From NCBI GenBank assembly GCA_003280895.1, contig QCDM01000003.1:62001-126000 (forward strand): a stretch of 64,000 bases of DNA, written 5' to 3'. Made by a program: the position numbers and the translations under genes. The stretch comes from Prochlorococcus sp. AG-355-I20. Its GTDB lineage: Bacteria > Cyanobacteriota > Cyanobacteriia > PCC-6307 > Cyanobiaceae. Each line of letters starts with the position of its first letter. Position 1 is the first letter of the stretch. Positions 23,354-33,511 of this stretch are shown here, in pieces. The notes beneath the pieces were generated by a model. That model was not told the DNA's origin. It was given only the letters and a program-made list of their open reading frames with translations, and ran no database searches.

Positions 23354-24796
23354 ATGAAATATATGTTTTCAAGTTATCAGCCTAAAAATAGTTTTGATGA
23401 ATACTTTAAGGATAATGTTAACTCTGCTAGAGAAATATTGATTCCACTTCTTTCATCCTTAGATAATATGGGACTCGAGGAATTAAACAGGAATCATTCT
23501 GCCGCAAAAAAATTATTACTAAGACATGGTGCAACCTTTAGATTAAATGATACTGGTTTAAAAGGTACTGAGAGAATATTACCTTTTGATCCACTTCCTA
23601 GAATAATTAGTAAAGATGATTGGATAACTTTAGAAAAAGGACTAAAACAAAGGCTTGAGGCAATTGATTTATTCCTAGATGATATTTATAATTCTCAAAA
23701 AATAATTAATGATGGAATAATTCCAAGAGAATTAATAGAGAGTTCAGAAGGTTGGAGACCTCAGATGATAGGTTTCAAACCTCCACTAAATAAATGGTGT
23801 CAAATTTCAGGACTTGATTTAATAAGAGATAGAAAAGGAGATTGGCATGTTTTAGAAGATAATTTAAGGTGCCCTTCTGGTGTTGCTTATTTTTTAGAAA
23901 ATAGATTAGTCATGAAGAATATTTTCCCTAATCTTTTCTCAGGAAGAATAGTTAAACCAATTGATGAATATCCATCATATCTTTTAAAAACTCTTCAAGA
24001 ACTAGCTGTTTGGACTGACACTCCCAAGATAGTTCTACTAACTCCAGGAATTTTTAATAGTGCTTATTTTGAACATAGTTATTTAGCTCAAGAAATGGGC
24101 ATACAACTAGTTCAGGGTCATGACTTAGTTTGTAATGATGATTATGTATATTTAAAAACTACCTCTGGATTAAAAAGAGTAGATGTCATTTACAGACGAA
24201 TTGATGATGATTTCTTAGATCCACTTAATTTCAGAAAAGATTCCTGCCTTGGTGTTAGCGGATTACTTGATGTTTTTAAGGCAGGTCATGTTGCTTTAGC
24301 AAATGCACCTGGGACTGGAATTGCAGATGACAAAATGATTTATTCTTTTGTTCCCAAAATGATTAAATATTATCTTGATGAAGAAATTATTATTAAAAAT
24401 GTAGAAACTTATATTTGTCATTATCAAAAGGATCGAGAATATGTTCTAGAAAATTTATCAAAACTTGTTGTTAAGTCTGTTGCAGAAGCTGGTGGTTATG
24501 GAATGTTAATTGGCCCTCACTCAACAACGAGTGAGATAGAAGAATTCGCTAATAAGATTAAAAATAATCCTAGAAATTTCATAGCACAACCAACATTAGA
24601 ATTATCTACTGTGCCATCGTTATGTGATGGAGAACTATATCCATGTCATGTTGATTTAAGACCATATATCTTAAGAGGAAAAGATTCATGGGTTAGCCCA
24701 GGCGGGCTTACTAGAGTAGCATTAAAAAAAGGATCATTAGTCGTTAATTCTTCTCAAGGTGGAGGATGCAAAGATACATGGGTTGTAGGTAAATAA
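23354..24796 (+). CDS. Circularly permuted ATP-grasp protein
   Basis: 480 residues of the CP-ATP-grasp type 1 family (old DUF404/DUF407). Seen: LIRDRKGDWHVLEDNLRCPSG, VDVIYRRIDDDFLDP, and ESVxAGGYGM-like ATP-binding VKSVAEAGGYGMLIGP. These enzymes form amide bonds, probably on a peptide. First gene of an operon with an alpha-E protein and a transglutaminase-like protein, a trio found together in many bacteria but without a firm product. ATG at 23354 or 23363. Confidence 0.88.
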   Translation: MKYMFSSYQPKNSFDEYFKDNVNSAREILIPLLSSLDNMGLEELNRNHSAAKKLLLRHGATFRLNDTGLKGTERILPFDPLPRIISKDDWITLEKGLKQRLEAIDLFLDDIYNSQKIINDGIIPRELIESSEGWRPQMIGFKPPLNKWCQISGLDLIRDRKGDWHVLEDNLRCPSGVAYFLENRLVMKNIFPNLFSGRIVKPIDEYPSYLLKTLQELAVWTDTPKIVLLTPGIFNSAYFEHSYLAQEMGIQLVQGHDLVCNDDYVYLKTTSGLKRVDVIYRRIDDDFLDPLNFRKDSCLGVSGLLDVFKAGHVALANAPGTGIADDKMIYSFVPKMIKYYLDEEIIIKNVETYICHYQKDREYVLENLSKLVVKSVAEAGGYGMLIGPHSTTSEIEEFANKIKNNPRNFIAQPTLELSTVPSLCDGELYPCHVDLRPYILRGKDSWVSPGGLTRVALKKGSLVVNSSQGGGCKDTWVVGK

Positions 24797-24797
24797 T

Positions 24798-25739
24798 ATG
24801 CTTTTAAGTCGTGTAGCAGAATCTCTTTATTGGATCAATCGTTATTTAGAACGTGCGGAAAACATATCTCGTTTCGTGGAAGTAAGCGAAGCTATGTCAT
24901 TAGATTGTCCACCAGGAAGTGCCGAACCTTGGCTCCCTTTAATTGATGCTTCAAGTGATAGAGAATCTTTTGATAAAAGATTCCCAGAGAAAAAACCTGA
25001 TGACGTTATTAATTTTTTAATAAGAGATCGTTTAAACCCAAACAGTATAATTTCTTGCATTCAAATGGCAAGAGAAAATGCACGACAAATCAGAGATGTC
25101 ATGACCACCGAAATGTGGGAACAGATAAATATTTTATATTGGAATATGCAAGAAGGAGAAGCAATATGGAATAAACCAAGACAAGAACAATTAAGTGAGA
25201 TAAGGAGGGAATGTCAGCTTTTTTATGGAATTACAGATGCTACTCTAAGCAAAGACCTCGCCTGGAGATTTAGCATTCTTGGAAGATTGATCGAAAGAGC
25301 TGACAAAACATCAAGAATTTTAGATGTTAAATATTATTTACTCCTACCCAGCTTAGATGAACTTGGAGGAGTTCTTGATGAGCTGCAATGGATAGCACTT
25401 TTACGTTCAGCTGGAGCTTATCAAATGTTTAGGAAAGCAGTGCAAAATTCTATAAAGCCTAATTCAGTTGCGAGATTTCTTTTACTTGATCCAATTTTCC
25501 CTAGATCAGTAAGATACTGTCTTGATGGGATAAGCAATACACTTAAAACGATAGATACCTCACCATCTACTGAAAATCCTTCAGAATTAGAATGTATGAG
25601 AGGTTTGCTTAAAGCAAAGTGGAGTTATATCAGAATTGAAGATATAATCAATGATGGTTTACATGAGGCAATCGATTCATTGCAAATGGATTTAAATAAA
25701 TTAAATGATCTCATTCAAGAAAAATATTTTATTAATTAA
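24798..25739 (+). CDS. Alpha-E domain protein (DUF403)
   Basis: 313 residues, all-helical, of the alpha-E family that accompanies CP-ATP-grasp proteins: LLSRVAESLYWINRYLERAEN at the start and WRFSILGRLIERADKTSRIL in the middle. Starts 2 bp after the preceding stop, so translational coupling is likely. Its biochemical role is unknown; the association is established. Confidence 0.87.
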   Translation: MLLSRVAESLYWINRYLERAENISRFVEVSEAMSLDCPPGSAEPWLPLIDASSDRESFDKRFPEKKPDDVINFLIRDRLNPNSIISCIQMARENARQIRDVMTTEMWEQINILYWNMQEGEAIWNKPRQEQLSEIRRECQLFYGITDATLSKDLAWRFSILGRLIERADKTSRILDVKYYLLLPSLDELGGVLDELQWIALLRSAGAYQMFRKAVQNSIKPNSVARFLLLDPIFPRSVRYCLDGISNTLKTIDTSPSTENPSELECMRGLLKAKWSYIRIEDIINDGLHEAIDSLQMDLNKLNDLIQEKYFIN

Positions 25740-25750
25740 TAAGTTTATTA

Positions 25751-26608
25751 ATGAGAATTAAATACATTCACAAACTTGAATATAAATACGAAGACCCTGT
25801 TCAATTAGGCGAGCATAGATTATGTATAAAGCCAAGGTCAAATGGATTCCAAAAGCTAAAGAATTTTGAATTAAAAATAACTCCAGAACCAGAAATTATT
25901 TATCCATTACTTGCTGCCAGCGGAGAAGAGATTAATAGAATCAGATTCGATGGATTAACAGATAATTTAACTATTGAATCAATCAGCGAAGTTGAAACTA
26001 TTAAACATCCAAACATTATTGATGGAGTTAAAAATAGAGATTTAACATTACCTTTTTGCAGAAGCATTATTAACAGAGATTTACAGGGAGCATTAGAGGG
26101 ATGGATGCCAAATGGACAACACGATCCGTCCGCAGTAGAACTTGCCCAAGAAGCCTTAGCAGGAAGCATTAATAACGCATTATCATTTACATACCAACTA
26201 ATAGAAATTATTCAAGATCGGGTTAAATATACCAAAAGACATACTGGTCCAGCATGGCCGGCTAGCAGAACGCTTAGAGAACGTATAGGTTCATGCAGAG
26301 ATTTAGCAATGCTAATGGTTGAAGCTTGCAGGTCTATAGGTATCCCAAGTAGGTTTGTAAGTGGTTATCATTTTGAAGATCCCTTACCCTCTGAGTTGGA
26401 TTTACACGCTTGGGCTGAATTATATATTCCAGGTGCTGGTTGGAGAGGTTTTGATCCAAGCGGAAAAGGATTAATAGATGATAGATATTTAACATTGGTA
26501 TCCTCTTCAAAATCTAATCTAACCTCTGTAATTACAGGAAACTTTATAGGAAAAAATAATTTAGAAAATACTTTATCCTGGGAAATCAAACCTCTTGAAA
26601 TTAAATAA
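25751..26608 (+). CDS. Transglutaminase-like cysteine protease protein
   Basis: 285 residues. N-terminal beta domain (MRIKYIHKLEYKYEDPV), then the transglutaminase core: Cys in RIGSCRDLAMLMVEACRSIG, His in DLHAWAELYIPGAGW and Asp in GFDPSGK. In this family the triad acts as a peptidase or amidase. Third gene of the CP-ATP-grasp operon (11 bp after the alpha-E gene). Cytosolic. Confidence 0.88.
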   Translation: MRIKYIHKLEYKYEDPVQLGEHRLCIKPRSNGFQKLKNFELKITPEPEIIYPLLAASGEEINRIRFDGLTDNLTIESISEVETIKHPNIIDGVKNRDLTLPFCRSIINRDLQGALEGWMPNGQHDPSAVELAQEALAGSINNALSFTYQLIEIIQDRVKYTKRHTGPAWPASRTLRERIGSCRDLAMLMVEACRSIGIPSRFVSGYHFEDPLPSELDLHAWAELYIPGAGWRGFDPSGKGLIDDRYLTLVSSSKSNLTSVITGNFIGKNNLENTLSWEIKPLEIK

Positions 26609-26782
26609 ACACTAAATTTTTAATCTTTTAAAATAACAAAAAAATTTAAATAATAATATGTTTCTTTTTTAGTGTTAATTGATACGTTCTTGGATATATA
26701 TATCTGTTTTCATTTGTTTAATCTTTAAAGAAAATTGAACTCAAGTTTAGAAATTCCAGTTATCAAATCAAACAAATCGAAA

Positions 26783-27256
26783 ATGTTTGAATTGATAAGT
26801 TATGAAAAATTTCGCGATACAAAAGATGTAAGATTTTTTGATATTAGTGTTAATGAATCAAACTATAGAGATCTAGTTATTCACAGTGGGCCTGCAGTTA
26901 GTCCTCCAAATGATGAAGAATTTAAAAATTGGCAATTTTACATACATCACTATCAAGAAGATAATCTACTGGCTATCTCTGGGGGAAGAACATTTTTTCT
27001 TGTCAATTTTGGCTGGGATTATCCTTTTTATAAAGTTAGATTAGAATCTTGCGGATACATTTTAAGAATACCTAGAGGAACTTTTCATAGATCAGTATCT
27101 GACGAAAACGGTTCCATAGTTTTAAATCAAGCTATAAGAGATAAAGAAGGTACAGTTGAATCTGAATTCAAGGTTACGAATAGCAGAGATAACAAAAAAC
27201 TTCTAGATTGTATAACCAATTTAGAGCCTAGATTCAAAATTTATAGTGTTAAATAA
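26783..27256 (+). CDS. Cupin-like hypothetical protein
   Basis: 157 residues from the ATG at 26783; the frame also opens at a TTG at 26735, giving 173. The central region (GGRTFFLVNFGWDYPFYKVR, then YILRIPRGTFHRSVSDENGS) has the alternating beta pattern and Gly/Pro turns of a cupin. Only one candidate metal His is clear, so an enzymatic role is uncertain. Confidence 0.5.
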   Translation: MFELISYEKFRDTKDVRFFDISVNESNYRDLVIHSGPAVSPPNDEEFKNWQFYIHHYQEDNLLAISGGRTFFLVNFGWDYPFYKVRLESCGYILRIPRGTFHRSVSDENGSIVLNQAIRDKEGTVESEFKVTNSRDNKKLLDCITNLEPRFKIYSVK

Positions 27257-27339
27257 TTTTAAAAAGGAGTTCCAAATTTAGTCATCAATTTTAAAAATTA
27301 TCTAATTGTTATAAAATAGAATTACTCAAATTTATTAAT

Positions 27340-27858
27340 ATGAAATTTTTTAGGTTATTAAGATATTTTTTATGTATAACTTTTTCTTTCTTGGTTTTAT
27401 CCTCTCCAGTTTTTGCTGGGGCGAATGTTGCTGTTAAGGGAGAAGGAGATGAAGTTCCAAGTTATGTAAGATCTAATATCACAGGATTTGATTTCCATGG
27501 AGAGGATCTTCATTTATCTTCTATAGCTGGAGCAGTTGCTAGAGACGCAGATTTTAGTGATGTTGATTTACATGGAACTACATTAACCCTATCTGATTTA
27601 AAAGGTTCTAATTTAAATGGAATTGACCTGACCGATACTCTTTCAGATCGAGTTAATTTCCAAAAAACAGATCTTAGAAATGCTGTTTTAATAAATATGA
27701 TTGCATCAGGCAGCAGTTTTGCAGGAGCTCAAATAGAAGGAGCAGATTTTTCTTATGCAATCCTTGACAGCGAAGACCAAAGAAATCTTTGTGAAATCGC
27801 TGATGGGATCAATCCAACAACAGGAGTTTCAACAAGAGAAAGTCTTGAGTGTAGTTAG
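27340..27858 (+). CDS. Secreted pentapeptide-repeat protein
   Basis: 172 residues. A signal peptide (about 1-28, ends PVFAG) is followed by A(D/N)LxX pentapeptide repeats ([20 protein letters not shown], then [11 protein letters not shown]...[23 protein letters not shown]). The Cys-containing tail ([18 protein letters not shown], then LECS) is like thylakoid-lumen pentapeptide proteins. Likely lumenal; the role is unknown. Confidence 0.85.
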   Translation: MKFFRLLRYFLCITFSFLVLSSPVFAGANVAVKGEGDEVPSYVRSNITGFDFHGEDLHLSSIAGAVARDADFSDVDLHGTTLTLSDLKGSNLNGIDLTDTLSDRVNFQKTDLRNAVLINMIASGSSFAGAQIEGADFSYAILDSEDQRNLCEIADGINPTTGVSTRESLECS

Positions 27859-27867
27859 CATTAAAAA

Positions 27868-28221
27868 TTATAAGTAAACTTTCTTACCGTCATTAAATTT
27901 ATAAATCCTTTGTTCATCGTCTTGAAATATCATCTCACCATTTAATTTGGATTTCTTAAATTTTGAAAGTCTTGCTCTGTGTATATTGGATTTTCTATTT
28001 ATATTTTCTTCGTTTTCATAAACCCCAATATAAATATTTATATTAGGATTTGAAAAGGTTTTTTCTTCCTCTCTTAAAAAAATCCTGTCAATATTTGTTT
28101 GCGTGCTCTGTAGTTTATTTTTAAATTTATCTAATTTTAAGTTCTTTGTTTTTTTAGAACTAATTTTTTTGTAGCCCAAAAAGATAACTCCTAAAATTAG
28201 AAAAACTAAAAATATATTCAT
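27868..28221 (-). CDS. Membrane-anchored basic protein, hypothetical
   Basis: 117 residues with an N-terminal helix (about 2-16) and a Lys/Asn-rich soluble part (KKISSKKTKNLKLDKFKNKL). It ends in EMIFQDDEQRIYKFNDGKKVYL, which looks structured. Not recognised. Starts 4 bp after the 61-residue gene upstream, same strand. Confidence 0.5.
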   Translation of the reverse strand: MNIFLVFLILGVIFLGYKKISSKKTKNLKLDKFKNKLQSTQTNIDRIFLREEEKTFSNPNINIYIGVYENEENINRKSNIHRARLSKFKKSKLNGEMIFQDDEQRIYKFNDGKKVYL

Positions 28222-28225
28222 TTAT

Positions 28226-28411
28226 TTACTTAATTTTTATTTTTATATCTACGCCTAAGTTACTTTTAGTAGTTAATATTTCTTTTTTTATGATTCCATA
28301 GGTAAAAATTTTAGATAAAGTTTTTAAAGAATTAAAAACTAAAAAAACAGTAAATAAAAAGAAAACAATAATGTTTTCGACAAGTAGATTTTTATTATCT
28401 AGATTACTCAT
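28226..28411 (-). CDS. Small membrane protein, hypothetical
   Basis: 61 residues with one helix (about 13-31) and a basic tail. Lies 16 bp after the PfkB kinase gene on the same strand. Not recognised. Confidence 0.42.
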   Translation of the reverse strand: MSNLDNKNLLVENIIVFFLFTVFLVFNSLKTLSKIFTYGIIKKEILTTKSNLGVDIKIKIK

Positions 28412-28427
28412 ATAAGTCTTAATTCAA

Positions 28428-29297
28428 CTATTTTTCATCACTATTTGCATATGGGCCGAAAAATTCACTTGCGTCTCTTCCCATTACTTTAGCAAGATTT
28501 AAACTTTTATCTATATCCCATTTAGATGCCATTCCATAAAGAATCCCAGCAGCAAATGAATCGCCACATCCATAAGAATCAACCTTTAATTTTTTGTTTT
28601 TAAGAGCCTTATATCTTCCTCCTGGGAATATTATGCCTCCCTTCTCTCCCTCAGTTTTAATAGTATATTTGGGTTTTAAAGATAATTCAGAAAAAGAAAA
28701 AACTTCTCCGGGATCAAGATTACTGCCTATTAATCCATCTAAAAGAACATTTGAATTATTAATTGTATTTAACCCTACCCTTGGTGTCGTACAAAGTATT
28801 GAAGCTGATCTAGCCATTTTAAAAATCTCTGAATCAGATGCCGTAATAAAAATTCCGTCCATTTTTTTTAAAATATTCCATTCCAACTTGTCTTTATGAG
28901 TTGGAGCTAACCTTTCACCAATAACTGTTATTGCTCTTTCACCTTGAGAGTCAATTAAACTAAATCCTCTTCTAGTTGGTTTATCACGCCAAGCTACATG
29001 CATCTTAATTCCCATATTTGAGAGAATCTTGAAACACTTATCTCCATATTCATCATTACCTAATGACGTAAAAAAATGAATTTGGTTTAAAGTTAAATCA
29101 GAAAGTATTTTCGCGATAATAGAGCCACCACCAGCTGGATTCTCAAGAGATTTTTCAGAATGAGAAATTACGCCTGGTTTTGGTAATTGATCGACCTTTA
29201 AGAAATTTATCCACTCAACATGACCAACAACGGCAAAATTTAAATTTCCTTTTTTGAATTTATAGTCTTCAACTTTATTATTCTTTTCAACAACCAT
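28428..29297 (-). CDS. PfkB-family sugar kinase
   Basis: 289 residues of the ribokinase/PfkB fold: N-terminal GHVEWINFLKVDQLPKPG, the glycine pair at AGGGSIIAKILSDL and the C-terminal catalytic DSYGCGDSFAAGILYGMA with its base Asp. Phosphorylates a sugar or nucleoside; the substrate cannot be told. The Cys before the last GDSFAAG replaces the more common Ala/Thr, as seen in some members. Confidence 0.85.
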   Translation of the reverse strand: MVVEKNNKVEDYKFKKGNLNFAVVGHVEWINFLKVDQLPKPGVISHSEKSLENPAGGGSIIAKILSDLTLNQIHFFTSLGNDEYGDKCFKILSNMGIKMHVAWRDKPTRRGFSLIDSQGERAITVIGERLAPTHKDKLEWNILKKMDGIFITASDSEIFKMARSASILCTTPRVGLNTINNSNVLLDGLIGSNLDPGEVFSFSELSLKPKYTIKTEGEKGGIIFPGGRYKALKNKKLKVDSYGCGDSFAAGILYGMASKWDIDKSLNLAKVMGRDASEFFGPYANSDEK

Positions 29298-29338
29298 AAG
29301 CTTTTAAATACTATTATTAAAAGAAATATTTTTGACAA

Positions 29339-29710
29339 GTGAATTCATTTAACATTTTAAAAGATAATAAACAGATACTATCTTATCTTTACCTTTTTCT
29401 ATCAATTTTGGGCGCTGTCCTGCCAATGATGGCAAATTTCGAATTTGCTAGGGAATATGGAAACAGCTTTGATATAAATAACTTCATTTCTTTAGCAAAT
29501 GCAAACCCTGCAGCTCAGTCAATTTCTAGAGACTTATTAGTAGGTGCAAGCGCTATTTTTATATGGATAGTAAATGAATCAAAAAAACTAAACATGAAGA
29601 ATATGTGGGTTGTATACATTGGTACTTTTCTTATAGCCTTCGCATTCTCAGCACCTTTTTTCTTATTTCTAAGAGAGAGAAGAATTATTGAATTAGATAA
29701 GATTAATTAA
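29339..29710 (+). CDS. DUF2834-type membrane protein
   Basis: 123 residues with three or four membrane helices; it starts at GTG (29339). The pattern LYLFLSILGAVLPMMANFEF, DLLVGASAIFIWIVNESKKL and FLIAFAFSAPFFLFLRER resembles DUF2834. Its end overlaps the convergent MFS gene by 4 bp. Function unknown. Confidence 0.68.
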   Translation: MNSFNILKDNKQILSYLYLFLSILGAVLPMMANFEFAREYGNSFDINNFISLANANPAAQSISRDLLVGASAIFIWIVNESKKLNMKNMWVVYIGTFLIAFAFSAPFFLFLRERRIIELDKIN

Positions 29711-30936
29711 AATAATCTCTTAAATAGAATTGTAAAGGCAATAAAGCAACAACAAGAAATTGAAAGCCAGATAATTGAAGCATAACCAAATATATCTAAT
29801 ATGCGTCCTGAAATAAATGGTCCAAAAAAATAACCCATAGCAAAACATTGTGATAATAGAGCAAGTGCAAAACCTTTTTTATTTGAAGGAGCTATTCTGA
29901 AAACGACATCTGTTGACGTTGGAAGAAATGAAGCAGTCCCTAAACTTACTAAAATCAATGCCAAAGAAATTAAAAAAAACGCTGGGATATTTAAATAACT
30001 AGAAATAAATAATAAAAAAGAAGCGAAAGTGAAATTTATTAAACTAAATTTCAAGCCAAATAATCTTTCTTTGTTAGATATCCAAGAACCGACAGGCCAT
30101 TGTAAAAACAACAATAAAATTAACTGAATAGAAATTATAAGACTAATAATTTCTTTGCTTAATGCATTACGATATACTCCACCTTTAACAAGATCCAGTG
30201 GCAAAGTTACTTGTATTAAGGCTAAAGAGGTAGTTATCAATAAAATAGATAAAATTATTATTGTTGAATTTTTATTCCATTTCAATTGTCCCTGATTAAT
30301 TGGATCTACTAATTTTTTTTGAAAATTTTCTAAGTTTCTTTTTATAGAAGAACTATTTCTAAATATTAAATACGTAATAACTAACATGCAAAATATATCA
30401 TTTATAAATATTGATTTGGGATACAAAAAATTCGTCATATAACCCCCTAAGAATACCCCTAGAAATATTCCTAAAGCTTCCGAACTTCTAACAAGGGCAT
30501 AAGCTTTACGTGTTTCAATAGGATAACAAAAATAGGGCACCCCAAACTCGGCAGCAGGCCAATATATTCCTGCAGCAGCCCCAACAAGTGATTGTCCAAT
30601 TATGTACAAAAAAGTATCTCTTGAAAAAATGAGGCAAAAGCTAGCGGCAATACTTAGTATTGAAGAAGTAATTATCGGAAATTGTATTTTTCCCGTTTTA
30701 TTAAGATAATTACCTGTAAAGAGTCTTGTTACTGTTCCAATTATTGCTGAAATGGTAAATCCCAGGCCAATATCTGTCGCAGATAATCCTAGGTTATTAA
30801 AAATAAGTGATGTTAAATAAATAACACCTCCTGCTCCAAATGCAGCGAAAAATCTTATCTTGGTTATTAACCTCAAATGATAAGGAAATTGAATCCACCA
30901 ATTTTTGCTAATTTGTAAACTATTTGGACTAATCAC
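29707..30936 (-). CDS. MFS transporter
   Basis: 409 residues, 12 predicted helices, major facilitator superfamily. TGNYLNKTGKIQFP in the helix 2-3 loop matches the family signature, and GSWISNKERL lies in the equivalent second-half loop. Substrate unknown. The start is GTG and the upstream region is the start of the hydrolase gene, two bases away on the other strand. Confidence 0.82.
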   Translation of the reverse strand: MISPNSLQISKNWWIQFPYHLRLITKIRFFAAFGAGGVIYLTSLIFNNLGLSATDIGLGFTISAIIGTVTRLFTGNYLNKTGKIQFPIITSSILSIAASFCLIFSRDTFLYIIGQSLVGAAAGIYWPAAEFGVPYFCYPIETRKAYALVRSSEALGIFLGVFLGGYMTNFLYPKSIFINDIFCMLVITYLIFRNSSSIKRNLENFQKKLVDPINQGQLKWNKNSTIIILSILLITTSLALIQVTLPLDLVKGGVYRNALSKEIISLIISIQLILLLFLQWPVGSWISNKERLFGLKFSLINFTFASFLLFISSYLNIPAFFLISLALILVSLGTASFLPTSTDVVFRIAPSNKKGFALALLSQCFAMGYFFGPFISGRILDIFGYASIIWLSISCCCFIAFTILFKRLF

Positions 30937-30938
30937 TA

Positions 30939-32489
30939 GTGAAATACATTTTTATAATTTTTTTTAGTTTTTGTGGTTTATTTTTTAATAATGGTTTAAA
31001 GGCTGCTGAAAAGATAAATATTAAGTTTGAAGAGATGGAAATCCCTCTTACTATAGAACAATTATCAAAATTAGAAAAATACAAAGATGATTCAACAGAT
31101 TTAATAGATTGGTTAAAAAAAAATGGATTTATAAGAGTTTTTGAATTATCAAAATTTTTAGAATTTCCAGTTTTCAAGGAAGAGGGATTAAATAGAGAAA
31201 TATTAAGAAGTTGGATAGGGCGTAAAATTCTTACAGAATTAAGCAAAAGCATTAAAGTTCCAAATGACAATAATGGAACAGAAATTTATAACACCATAGA
31301 AAATTTATTAGATCAAAAAAAAGAAGTTTCAACTTTAGAAATCATAAAGGCATTACCATCAGAAGAAATTTCACTTGATATTGATAATCTAATTTTAATA
31401 ATTTCATCTTGGAAAAATGAATTATCAATGCAACAAGAACTTTTATCGAAATTAAATAAACTTGAAAAGACTAACCAAAATGCCTACAAAAATACTGAAA
31501 AAAAATCAACTAAAGATCTAATAAAAATTGATAAAAAAATTTATGCTCCTCACCGAGTGAAACCTTTTGAAATTGAAATATGGAAAAGCAATAAAACTAA
31601 TGAAGATAAAGAACTGATAATTTTTATGCCAGGACTTGGAGGCGAAATTAGTAATTTCAAATGGATAGGCAACGAATTGGCTAAAAGAGGTTGGCCAATA
31701 TTATTCATAGATCATAGAGGAAGTAATTTGGATTCATTTATAGAAGTAATCGAAGGTAAGGAGACAATCCCAGGAAGTGCAGACTTTTTCTTATATAGAA
31801 TTAAAGATTTAGATGCTGTATTAAAAGCTCATGAAAATGGAGAATTTGGTTTACCTAATGATTCTTATATTTTAATGGGGCATTCACTTGGTGCTTTAAT
31901 AGCACTTTTATATGAAGGCAATAAACCTATTGATCAACTTGAGGAAAAATGTGATTCGGCATTAAAAGACTTTGCGGTAACGAATTTATCTAAATTACTT
32001 CAATGTCAGTTGAGCGAAATACCATTCCCTAAGAAAAATAACTCTAATAAGGCCAGTGCGATTATAGGTTTTAATTCATTTGGCAGTTTAGTATGGCCAA
32101 AAGAAAATAGTACAGGCATTAAAACACCTACTCTTCTAATAGGTGGTACTTATGACCTTATTACACCATTAATGAATGAACAATTTAGAGTTTTTTCTGC
32201 TTTAAATAATCCATCAAATAGATTTCTAATTATTGAAGGGGCAAGTCATTTCTCTCCAATAAGAATTAATAAAAGCTATGAAGAAAATAATGACGTCTTC
32301 AAAATAAATGAAACTTTTATTGGTTCGGAGCCAATATTAGTACAAGACTTATCTACTAAATTTATAGTTGAATTTTTAAAAAATATTAAAGACCAAAAGA
32401 TCCCTAATGTGATTAAAAACCAAAAAGATTTAGGACTTGATTTCCATCTTTTAGATCTTGAAACAATAAAAGAAATTTCCAAAAATTAG
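30939..32489 (+). CDS. Secreted alpha/beta hydrolase with DUF1400-type N-domain
   Basis: 516 residues. Signal peptide (about 1-22), then a helical N-domain of the cyanobacterial DUF1400 type (KINIKFEEMEIPLTIEQL, then an all-alpha region to ~190). The alpha/beta-hydrolase core has the oxyanion stretch (FMPGLGGEISNF), nucleophile GHSLG, acid Asp (GTYDLITP) and His (GASHFSP). Likely an esterase or lipase outside the cytoplasm. Starts with GTG. It overlaps the end of the minus-strand permease by 4 bp. Confidence 0.8.
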   Translation: MKYIFIIFFSFCGLFFNNGLKAAEKINIKFEEMEIPLTIEQLSKLEKYKDDSTDLIDWLKKNGFIRVFELSKFLEFPVFKEEGLNREILRSWIGRKILTELSKSIKVPNDNNGTEIYNTIENLLDQKKEVSTLEIIKALPSEEISLDIDNLILIISSWKNELSMQQELLSKLNKLEKTNQNAYKNTEKKSTKDLIKIDKKIYAPHRVKPFEIEIWKSNKTNEDKELIIFMPGLGGEISNFKWIGNELAKRGWPILFIDHRGSNLDSFIEVIEGKETIPGSADFFLYRIKDLDAVLKAHENGEFGLPNDSYILMGHSLGALIALLYEGNKPIDQLEEKCDSALKDFAVTNLSKLLQCQLSEIPFPKKNNSNKASAIIGFNSFGSLVWPKENSTGIKTPTLLIGGTYDLITPLMNEQFRVFSALNNPSNRFLIIEGASHFSPIRINKSYEENNDVFKINETFIGSEPILVQDLSTKFIVEFLKNIKDQKIPNVIKNQKDLGLDFHLLDLETIKEISKN

Positions 32490-33511
32490 TACTCTATTCG
32501 TGGATCTAAATATGCGATTAATATATCCACGAAGAGATTTAAAGAGACTATGAGCATAGAGGTAAAAATTACAATTCCTTGAACCAAGGTATAGTCTCTT
32601 TGAGAAATAGCTTCATGTAATCTTAAAGCAATACCTGGCCATGAAAAAGTTACCTCGAACAATAAAGCACCTCCTGCTAATGAGGCCATAGTCAATCCAG
32701 AAATAGTGACAATTGGCAATAGAGCATTAGGCAATGCATGATTTAAAAATATTTTTTTCCTTGATATTCCTCTGCATATAGCTGCATTTACATAATCACT
32801 TTTTAATGTCTTATCCAAATTAACTCTTAATGAGCGGCTGAATATACCACTTAATAAAAAGCCAAGGGTAATCGAAGGGAGTGCGAGATGATAAAGACTA
32901 TCTTTCAAAGCAATAAGATTATTTGAAAGAATACTATCTAAAACCAGAAAACCTGTAATTTGTGGTTGTTGCTGAAATATTGGAAATCTACCTCCAATTG
33001 GGGAAATATTAAAGAATACAGAAAATAATAATTGCGCTAACATTGCACCCCAAAAAGGAGGGATCGCATATGTAGCAATTCCTAGTATTCTCGAAATATA
33101 ATCAGTCTTTTTACCTTTATTTCTTAAGCCAATTAATCCCAATGGGAAGCCAATTAGCGTGGCACTTAATATTGAAAAGAATCCAAGCTCAAGACTTGCC
33201 GGCAATGACTTAATAATAATATTGAGGACTGGCTCCTCGGTACTAAGAGATTGGCCAAAATCTAAGTGCAATATATTTTTAACATATGAAAAATATTGAC
33301 TTATTAAAGGTTCATTTAGCCCCAATTTATTTCTTAGAAATTCCCTTGAAACCTCATCTGCACCAGATCCAAGTATGGCATCGACGGGATCGCCGGGGGC
33401 AACTCTCAATAAAATAAATACTAATGAAGATATTATCCATAGCATTATCGGTATTAATGAAATTTTTAATAAGGAATAATTTAGTAATTTATTTAAATTT
33501 CTACTCATCAA
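32486..33511 (-). CDS. Peptide/nickel-type ABC transporter permease (DppB-like)
   Basis: 341 residues, six membrane helices. RVAPGDPVDAILG near residue 40 and the C-terminal cytoplasmic loop (RGISRKKIFLNHALPNALLPIV) are the marks of the DppB/OppB family. Eleven bases overlap with the binding-protein gene. No second permease or ATPase lies in the window, so partners must be elsewhere. Confidence 0.85.
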   Translation of the reverse strand: MMSRNLNKLLNYSLLKISLIPIMLWIISSLVFILLRVAPGDPVDAILGSGADEVSREFLRNKLGLNEPLISQYFSYVKNILHLDFGQSLSTEEPVLNIIIKSLPASLELGFFSILSATLIGFPLGLIGLRNKGKKTDYISRILGIATYAIPPFWGAMLAQLLFSVFFNISPIGGRFPIFQQQPQITGFLVLDSILSNNLIALKDSLYHLALPSITLGFLLSGIFSRSLRVNLDKTLKSDYVNAAICRGISRKKIFLNHALPNALLPIVTISGLTMASLAGGALLFEVTFSWPGIALRLHEAISQRDYTLVQGIVIFTSMLIVSLNLFVDILIAYLDPRIEY

